Origin: Elusimicrobiales bacterium
GTDB lineage: Bacteria; Elusimicrobiota; Elusimicrobia; Elusimicrobiales; Elusimicrobiaceae
DNA: 64,000 bases
Direction of reading: 5' to 3'
Assembly: GCA_041651175.1 (NCBI GenBank)
Contig: JBAZJT010000008.1
Coordinates: forward strand, 1-64,000
A program made the position numbers and the translations under genes. The notes below the pieces were generated by a model that saw only the letters and a list, made by a program, of their open reading frames with translations, had not been told where the DNA came from and made no database searches. Positions 58,357 to 64,000 of this stretch are shown here, piece by piece (within the stretch, counting starts at the first letter, position 1; the number at the start of each line of letters is the position of its first letter).

Positions 58357-60438
58357 ATGACAGGTGTGACGTTAAATGATGGGGGCTTGCTTTCGCCAGA
58401 AACAAGATGGGCCAACGTCTGGATTCTGACTGCGGTTCTGTCCGCGTTTTTCTGGGTGTTGGAACTGCGCCATCACTATTATTTCCTTCAGGACGACAAC
58501 CGTGTCGCTTTTCTCGGAGCCTTGGCGCATAACTGGCGCGCATTGACAGAGGGCGGCCTGGCGCTGTTCAATTTTCACCAGTTTCTCGGCTTGCCTTTCA
58601 TGGCCCCGGGACAGAGCGCAACGCTTTACCCGCCGTCTTACATGGCCGTAGGGCTGAGCAAGCTGGTTTTCGGGCATATTTTCGCGGCGGTGGATATTTA
58701 CATAATACTGCATCTCCTGGCCGGCGGGGCGGCGATGTTTTATTTCCTGGACAAGGCCGGCACTGGGCGGAGAGCAGCTTTTTTGGGCGGGCTGGCATGG
58801 CCGCTCAACGGTTTCGCCGTGTACATGAGCGCGAACTGGTTCTTCGTCTGCCCGCTGGTCGCGTATTTCCCCCTGATGCTGGCGCTTGCCTCGCGTACGC
58901 TGCAGAATGCCGGAAGCGCGTTTGCTCTGGCCGCCGCGCGGCTGGGGCTTTTCTATACCGGCTATCCGCAATACTTCGTTCACGCCGCGCTGCTTGAAAT
59001 ATTATATATAGCCTCCATCCCGCTGTTCGGCGGGAAAAAGCCGGACAAGGCCGCCCTGCGGAAATATATGGCAAGTCATATCCTGACCGGCGCGCTGGCG
59101 CTGCCGCTGTTGCTGCCGATGTGGCATCTGGTCCGTATTTCGGCTGACAGAAGCGGTCCACTGCCTTATTTCGAATTCGCCTCGGAGCCGAACAATCTCT
59201 TGCTGTGGCTTCAGGGATTGGTATGGCCGGTGCGGGCTGAATGGATGTATCATGACGGGTTTTTTGCCCGGTTGTTCCGTCCGGAGGCTTTAAGGGGGCT
59301 GCTGCTGCCCTGTTATGCCACGGTGGGATGGGTGATGGTTTTCTTCGCTGTCTGGTTGCTTGCGACGCGCCGTTTCAGAGAATGGTCCGCGCAAGGCAAG
59401 GCCGCCGCGGTATTGTTTGTCGTGGCGCTTGCATGGTCTTTCGGGCTTTTCAACAGACTGTTGTATCTTGTGCCGGTGATGAACAGATTCCGCGTTAATT
59501 TCAAGCTGGTGCTGTTTGTCAATTTCGCATTGACAGCCCTGGGAGCGGCGGGTTATGCCGCTTTTGAGCTGAAACGTGTACACAGGACGGCGTTATTTGC
59601 GGTTTCGCTGGCGCTGAGCATTGCGGGTTTTGCATTCATCTATCTGATGCTGCCGCCAAGGGATTTCACCGGTTTCACTGAAATTCCGCCGCTGACGCCG
59701 CCCATTTCCGGACCGGACATCTCCGGCAGGATCGTTGCCGTCACTCCCTGCAGAACGGATGTAACAAGGGGAATGGTGATAACAAGGCGCGACGACCTGA
59801 GACTCGCCGCGTTCGATTATGCGACATTGTGGGGATACCACTGCTTCGCCGGATATCAGGTGCTGGTGCCCAGGCTGAATGCCGAGATGACATTCGGCCT
59901 TAACGATTCCGCTGTTCTGCCGCTGGATATAAGGGAGTTCACCACGGTTTTGCCATATTTGCGCGGTTGGGGGGTGAGGCGGTACATAATCAAAAATTCC
60001 TCGCTGCCGTTTTATGAAAAATTTCTAGCGGCATCTGGCATACGACGGGAACAGGGGGATTCAGAATATGCGATTTTCAATGATTCTCTGGCCCGTCCCA
60101 TGGTTTATCCTGCCGGCGCAGGCGGCAGTGTCGAATTGTATCACAGTTTTTCAGTCAACGGTGTCAGCATTTCCAAAAAATCCGGCCCCCCCGTCGCGGC
60201 GGTGGTCAATGCGCTTTATAATCCCTTTTTCAAGGCGGTGGTGAACGGAAAGACCGCGCAAATTGCGCCGACGGCCAACGGGCAAATTATGATTGAGCTG
60301 CCGCCGGGACAGGCCGATGCCAGGGTTTATTATCGCGACCCTTGGTTCGAACTGGGGCTTGTTCTGTCCGGTTTAACGGTTGCCGTTTGCATCGTCATAC
60401 CGCTTATCCGGCGGCGCAATCGGGCCGCAGCGGCATAA
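58357..60438 (+). CDS. YfhO-like large membrane protein (second copy)
   Basis: A 693-aa paralogue of the protein at 7517-9538. It shares HYYFLQDDNR and NFHQFLG in the first outer loop, about twelve helices, then a soluble domain (ISGRIVAVTPCRTDVTRG, VVNALYNPFFKAVVNGKTAQ) and a last helix. The TTG at 58348 is an alternative start. It probably handles a polyprenyl-linked sugar. It is followed 16 bases later by another GT-C-type gene. Confidence 0.7.
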   Translation: MTGVTLNDGGLLSPETRWANVWILTAVLSAFFWVLELRHHYYFLQDDNRVAFLGALAHNWRALTEGGLALFNFHQFLGLPFMAPGQSATLYPPSYMAVGLSKLVFGHIFAAVDIYIILHLLAGGAAMFYFLDKAGTGRRAAFLGGLAWPLNGFAVYMSANWFFVCPLVAYFPLMLALASRTLQNAGSAFALAAARLGLFYTGYPQYFVHAALLEILYIASIPLFGGKKPDKAALRKYMASHILTGALALPLLLPMWHLVRISADRSGPLPYFEFASEPNNLLLWLQGLVWPVRAEWMYHDGFFARLFRPEALRGLLLPCYATVGWVMVFFAVWLLATRRFREWSAQGKAAAVLFVVALAWSFGLFNRLLYLVPVMNRFRVNFKLVLFVNFALTALGAAGYAAFELKRVHRTALFAVSLALSIAGFAFIYLMLPPRDFTGFTEIPPLTPPISGPDISGRIVAVTPCRTDVTRGMVITRRDDLRLAAFDYATLWGYHCFAGYQVLVPRLNAEMTFGLNDSAVLPLDIREFTTVLPYLRGWGVRRYIIKNSSLPFYEKFLAASGIRREQGDSEYAIFNDSLARPMVYPAGAGGSVELYHSFSVNGVSISKKSGPPVAAVVNALYNPFFKAVVNGKTAQIAPTANGQIMIELPPGQADARVYYRDPWFELGLVLSGLTVAVCIVIPLIRRRNRAAAA

Positions 60439-60454
60439 ACCCAAATGGTATTGT

Positions 60455-62113
60455 ATGCCTATAGCTGAAAAAACCTTCTCCCGCGAACGCATACATGCCG
60501 CCATATTGTGGACTGCCTTGGCCTTTGCCTTTCTGTGCGGCACATGGTTGCGTTTCAAGCTGGATACGCTGCCTGCCTCCACGGCGGATACCTGGGGATT
60601 CCTCAAGCCGGCAATATCCGCGCTTTACGGCGGCAGCTTCGAAACCGTTTTTGGCCGTCCTTTTATTTATCCGGCATTTCTGTATGCGGTGATTGGAATT
60701 TTCGGCGATTTCCGGGCGATTGCGGTATTGCAGCATATCGCCGGAATTATGGCGGGCGGAATTCTTTTGCTGGCGTTGCTGAAGTTGAAAAACCGCATGG
60801 GCAGCCTCATGGCGGTTGTGCTGGCGGAAGCCGCCTTTGTTTGCGTGATAACCGCATTCCTTACAAACAATTGGCAGGCAACGTTGGAACATATGATTGT
60901 CAGCGAAGCCATGATGCCGTTTTTCTGCGCGACAGTGTTGTTGTGTTTCACAGGAATCGCGGCGTCGATTAAAACAGGCAATACGTTTGAGTGGGGAATC
61001 GGAATAATAGCTGCGGGCGCGGTGGCTGCGATGTACCAGCCGCGTTTTCTGCCCATATTCTGTCTCTGCGCGGCCTGCGGCATATACGCGGTAAGGGTTT
61101 CCAATGTGTTGCGCGGTGTTGCAACGCGGTCAGCGGCGTTCACCGGCGTTGCGCTATTGTCGCTGTGGCTTGCGGGGCAGTATTTCTCGCACAATGACCT
61201 GTTTGCCAAAACCACGCCCGGCGACGTGCTTTTTTCGGCCAATGCCCGGATTGTGAGTTCGGTCATGGATGATGAGTTGCGTAACCCCTCCTGCGGGGAC
61301 AGGGAATTTTTGGCGCGGCTGTCCGAAGAACTGAAAGCGCCGGTAATTCCCGGGTATTTGCAGTGGCGCGGCGCCTGCCGCACGGTGGCGGCTCATTTCA
61401 ATTACGACGGCGGCAAGGCGCGCTCTTTCGAAATCCGCTGGTTCATGAAGGCCGTTATGCATCATCCATGGCAGTATATTGCCGATGTGCTGGGCCGGCT
61501 GCGCAATCTGTATGGTTGGGACATGCGCATGCTGACAATGCGGCCGTCGCGCGGGAACGGACTGCCTCTGGCCTTTGCCATGGGAATGGGCGCGAATCAA
61601 TGGAGGCCATTGCACGGCGGCTGGTATTATGGCGCGCGCGAGCTTGTGCATCCGTGGTGGCGGGACTCCACCGACTCGTTCTGGATTGCTCAAAACGACT
61701 CATTGCTGCGATTGCTGGCGGCGCCGGGACCGCTCAACTGTTATCTGGCCGGACTGAAGACTGCCGTGACCGGCAAAAATCCGGATGGGGAAGACGTGCG
61801 CATAGGCGGTATCGCGGGCGGAATTTTCGAGAAAGTATTGTTTTTCAACGTTGCCTTTTTCGTGCCGGGATTAGCGGCAGCCTTGCTTATGGCGGGCATT
61901 CTGACATGGCGGCACAAGTGGGACAGGGACCTTGTGTTTCTTGCGTCGTTGTCGGCATTTTCGCATATATGCGTGCTGTCGTCGGCATTGTTCGGCGCTG
62001 TTGTTTTCACATTTGACGACTTGCGGTATTTTCTGGACAGCGCCTTGTTCATGTATGCAGCGCATTATTGCGGACTGGCTTTTTCCACACTAGCCGCAAT
62101 GCGGTTTAGATAA
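60455..62113 (+). CDS. GT-C-type membrane protein
   Basis: A 552-aa protein with about ten membrane helices. The first outer loop has LPASTADTWGFLKPAISALY and then GRPFIYPAFLYAVIG, the D...P.YP pattern shared with the protein at 864-2216. A large outer domain between helices about 8 and 9 (residues 265-440) is rich in Trp and Arg. The ATG at 60455 is preferred over an in-frame start inside the upstream gene. Donor and acceptor unknown. Confidence 0.7.
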   Translation: MPIAEKTFSRERIHAAILWTALAFAFLCGTWLRFKLDTLPASTADTWGFLKPAISALYGGSFETVFGRPFIYPAFLYAVIGIFGDFRAIAVLQHIAGIMAGGILLLALLKLKNRMGSLMAVVLAEAAFVCVITAFLTNNWQATLEHMIVSEAMMPFFCATVLLCFTGIAASIKTGNTFEWGIGIIAAGAVAAMYQPRFLPIFCLCAACGIYAVRVSNVLRGVATRSAAFTGVALLSLWLAGQYFSHNDLFAKTTPGDVLFSANARIVSSVMDDELRNPSCGDREFLARLSEELKAPVIPGYLQWRGACRTVAAHFNYDGGKARSFEIRWFMKAVMHHPWQYIADVLGRLRNLYGWDMRMLTMRPSRGNGLPLAFAMGMGANQWRPLHGGWYYGARELVHPWWRDSTDSFWIAQNDSLLRLLAAPGPLNCYLAGLKTAVTGKNPDGEDVRIGGIAGGIFEKVLFFNVAFFVPGLAAALLMAGILTWRHKWDRDLVFLASLSAFSHICVLSSALFGAVVFTFDDLRYFLDSALFMYAAHYCGLAFSTLAAMRFR

Positions 62114-62311
62114 GGGCGTTCTCCGTCGGTCATTTGACTGGCTGTCCATGATTGCGCGCATATCCACTCATCTTGATTTTCACATGCCGTGGATATGCCC
62201 TGCCATGGCGACGCGGCGGCAGAACAAGCTGACGCATGTTTACCCGGAAATCGCAGTTGGATAGCGGAATTCGGCGGCGGAGAGCGGGACACTCCTGTGC
62301 ATAATTTTTGT

Positions 62312-62363
62312 GAAATTGTTTGCGAAATTGTTTGTTCCTAAGCAGGCCGAACAATTTCGCAAA
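62312..62363. repeat. GAAATTGTT direct and inverted repeats
   Basis: GAAATTGTTTG occurs twice in tandem (62312-62322, 62324-62334). The second copy is part of a perfect 14-bp inverted repeat (TTTGCGAAATTGTT at 62319-62332 with its complement at 62350-62363) with a 17-base loop. There is no T tract, so it may be a protein site or an mRNA 3' structure. Confidence 0.6.
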
Positions 62364-62383
62364 AACGCGCGGACAGCGCAGAC

Positions 62384-62425
62384 ATAAAAAAAACCGGCGT
62401 CCGGGAATGCCCCGGACGCCGGTTT
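62384..62425 (-). terminator. Terminator of the GH3 glucosidase gene
   Basis: A 15-bp perfect stem (AAACCGGCGTCCGGG and complement), a 5-base loop and eight T on the minus strand. Confidence 0.93.
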
Positions 62426-62438
62426 GCCTGCGGTAATT

Positions 62439-64000
62439 CTATTTCGCAACCAGGAACTGTCCTTCCAGCCCGTCTTCGGAGGAGTTGGAAACCCACACCT
62501 TGAAAATGCCGGGCTCCACCGAGAACTTCATGTCCTTGCCGTAATAGGCCAGTTCGTCCGGGCCGAGGGTGAATTTCACGGTTTTCTTCTCGGCGGGGGC
62601 GAGGGTTACGCGCTCGAAGCCTTTGAGCTCGCGCACGGGGCGCGACACGCTGGCGACCGGCTGGCGTATGTAGAGCTGAACAACCTCGTCGGCGCTTCTG
62701 TCGCCCATGTTCTGCACGGAGGCGGTTACGGTTACCGTGCCGTTGAGCGGTATGGTGCTTGCGCTTACCGCCAGGTCCGAAATGGCGAACCTGGAATAGC
62801 TGAGCCCGTAGCCGAACGGATACAGCGGCGTGTTCGGGATGTCCAGATAGCGGGAGGCGTACTTCTCGTCCGGCTTGTCCAGCGGGATGGGCCGTCCGGT
62901 GTTGAGATGGTTGTAGTATATCGGCACCTGGCCCAGGGCGCGCGGCCAGGAAACGGGCAGCTTGCCGCCGGGCGACTTGTCGCCGAACAGCACGTCGGCG
63001 ACTGCGGTTCCGCCCATGGTGCCGGGGTACCAGATTTCCAGTATGGCCGGCACATTGGCGGTCAGCCAGTTGATTTCAACGGGCCTGCCGTTCATCAGGA
63101 CCACCGCCATCGGCTTGCCCGCCGCTGCCAGCGCCTGAACCAGCTCAAGCTGCCTGCCGGGAAGCGAAATGTCGGAGCGGGAGGTGGCCTCGCCGGTCAT
63201 ATCCGCGTTCTCTCCCACGACCGCCAGGATGAAATCCGCATCCTTGGCGGCGGCTGCGGCGGCTGCGATATCGTCGTCCTTTGACACATAAGGACCCGCG
63301 CCACGGACGTATTTAATCTCCACGCCGGCGCGCGCCGCGCGCGCCACCAGGCCGCGCAGCACTGTAATCGCATCCGAGGGAACGCCGTCGCCGCACCAGG
63401 AGGCGATGGTGGAGGTGGTGTCGTCCGCCAGGTCGCCGGCCAGAAGCATCTTTTTGACGCCGGAGGGGATGGGCAGAGTGTTTTTGTCGTTTTTAAGCAG
63501 CACGAAGGAAGCCACGGCGGAGCGGTAGGCCGCGCCCCTGTTTTCCGGGGAGAGTATTTCCGTCTTTTCAAGACTCTCATCCACATACGGCTTGTCAAAC
63601 AGCCCGGCACGCATTTTAACGCGCAGTATGCGGCGGACGGCATCGTCTATATCCTTTTTGGCGACCAGTTTGTCCTTGACCAGCGCAACGCCGTTCTCGT
63701 TATAAACCTTGCTGACCATCTCCATGTCCATGCCGCCGTTTAGGGCGACCCGGGCGGCGTCCGCGTCATCGGCGGCGATGCCGTGGCATATCAGTTCCTT
63801 GACGGAGGTGTAATCGCTGACAACAAAGCCGTCAAACTTCCACTCGCCCTTGAGAATGCCGCGCGTCAGCCACTCGTTTGCGCTGGCGGGAATTCCGTTG
63901 AGGGAATCGAACCCGCCCATAAACGTGGCTATGCCCTCGTCAACGGCGGCCTTGAAGGGCCGGAGATAAACCTGCCGGAGCGTCCGCTCGGACATGTCAA
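62439..64000 (-). CDS. bglX: GH3 beta-glucosidase (BglX-like), N-terminus beyond the window
   Basis: 520 codons are visible; the frame runs off the right edge before MSERTLRQVYLRPFKAAVDEG. The catalytic nucleophile Asp is in FDGFVVSDYTSVKEL. Then come the GH3 C-terminal domain (FVLLKNDKNTLPIP, AVVGENADMTGEATSRSDIS) and a fibronectin-III-like end (VSASVQN-type VTVTASVQNMGDRSADEVVQ, REEL-like VRELKGFERVTLAP). It hydrolyses beta-glucosides, probably in the periplasm, but the signal peptide lies outside the window. A strong terminator follows. Confidence 0.9.
   Translation of the reverse strand, partial: DMSERTLRQVYLRPFKAAVDEGIATFMGGFDSLNGIPASANEWLTRGILKGEWKFDGFVVSDYTSVKELICHGIAADDADAARVALNGGMDMEMVSKVYNENGVALVKDKLVAKKDIDDAVRRILRVKMRAGLFDKPYVDESLEKTEILSPENRGAAYRSAVASFVLLKNDKNTLPIPSGVKKMLLAGDLADDTTSTIASWCGDGVPSDAITVLRGLVARAARAGVEIKYVRGAGPYVSKDDDIAAAAAAAKDADFILAVVGENADMTGEATSRSDISLPGRQLELVQALAAAGKPMAVVLMNGRPVEINWLTANVPAILEIWYPGTMGGTAVADVLFGDKSPGGKLPVSWPRALGQVPIYYNHLNTGRPIPLDKPDEKYASRYLDIPNTPLYPFGYGLSYSRFAISDLAVSASTIPLNGTVTVTASVQNMGDRSADEVVQLYIRQPVASVSRPVRELKGFERVTLAPAEKKTVKFTLGPDELAYYGKDMKFSVEPGIFKVWVSNSSEDGLEGQFLVAK

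Larger units (their letters stand above)
62114..62438. other. Intergenic region with repeats and a terminator, no gene
   Basis: 325 bases between convergent genes. The left half (62114-62300) shows no supported gene. The right half holds the GAAATTGTT repeat cluster and the bglX terminator. Confidence 0.6.

Noticed and set aside
62424..63284. 286-codon plus-strand open frame
   Set aside because: Antisense to the GH3 glucosidase and overlaps its terminator.

Overview
The window reads as a gene-dense, high-GC chromosomal segment of a free-living bacterium with a Gram-negative type envelope: TonB/ExbB/ExbD energy transduction, an outer-membrane barrel protein, a lipoprotein and many signal peptides. 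Coding density is very high, with many 4-base ATGA overlaps between genes. The mix of surface protein with GDLSGTYPNP linkers, orphan T9SS-type C-terminal domain, GldA/F/G-like transporter, TPR-ExbB-ExbD-TonB operon and ATP-citrate lyase suggests an Elusimicrobiota-like or related deep-branching phylum. That placement is inference; there is no rRNA here. I saw no CRISPR array, insertion sequence or prophage.

Layout. 0.1-9.5 kb: two polyprenol-type GT2 genes, one frameshifted, each next to a large membrane (GT-C or YfhO-like) protein, plus a 911-aa fibre-like surface protein and another membrane protein. 9.6-13.7 kb: a minus-strand operon of DUF4912, a GH57-family protein lacking its catalytic glutamate, a YgeY-type M20 hydrolase and a YgeW-type carbamoyltransferase. 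13.8-16.1 kb: three envelope or secreted proteins. 16.2-21.5 kb: ROK sugar kinase, Ppx/GppA, polyphosphate kinase and cyclophilin, nearly all overlapping. 21.5-28 kb: acn-icd-aclB-aclA, the 2-oxoglutarate/citrate/acetyl-CoA arm of a TCA cycle with ATP-citrate lyase, behind an FNR-like dyad, an extended -10 and a leader hairpin.

28-36.4 kb: one long operon of a giant TPR protein, ExbB, two ExbDs, two TonB-like proteins (one a lipoprotein), an OmpA-like periplasmic protein, a degenerate OmpR-type regulator and a helix-hairpin-helix protein. It looks like a proton-driven envelope machine. 36.5-43.9 kb: a sugar-transfer cluster (GT2, methyltransferase, truncated methyltransferase, 1075-aa membrane/TPR protein, GT39-like protein, receiver protein). 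44-51.3 kb: TopA, a secreted protein and a GldA/GldF/GldG/DUF4340 set. 51.5-58.1 kb: diguanylate cyclase, tRNA-Ala(GGC), MetF, TPR/zinc-ribbon protein, orphan sorting domain and a large membrane protein. 58.3-64 kb: two more membrane glycosyl-transfer-type proteins and a GH3 glucosidase cut by the right edge.

Two genome-level themes emerge. First, promoters repeatedly carry an extended -10 of the form TGnTAnAAT, and at several genes the -10 ends only 7-9 bases before the start codon, which predicts leaderless mRNAs. Second, polyprenol-phosphate GT2 genes and large GT-C membrane proteins recur as modules, implying heavy investment in surface glycans.
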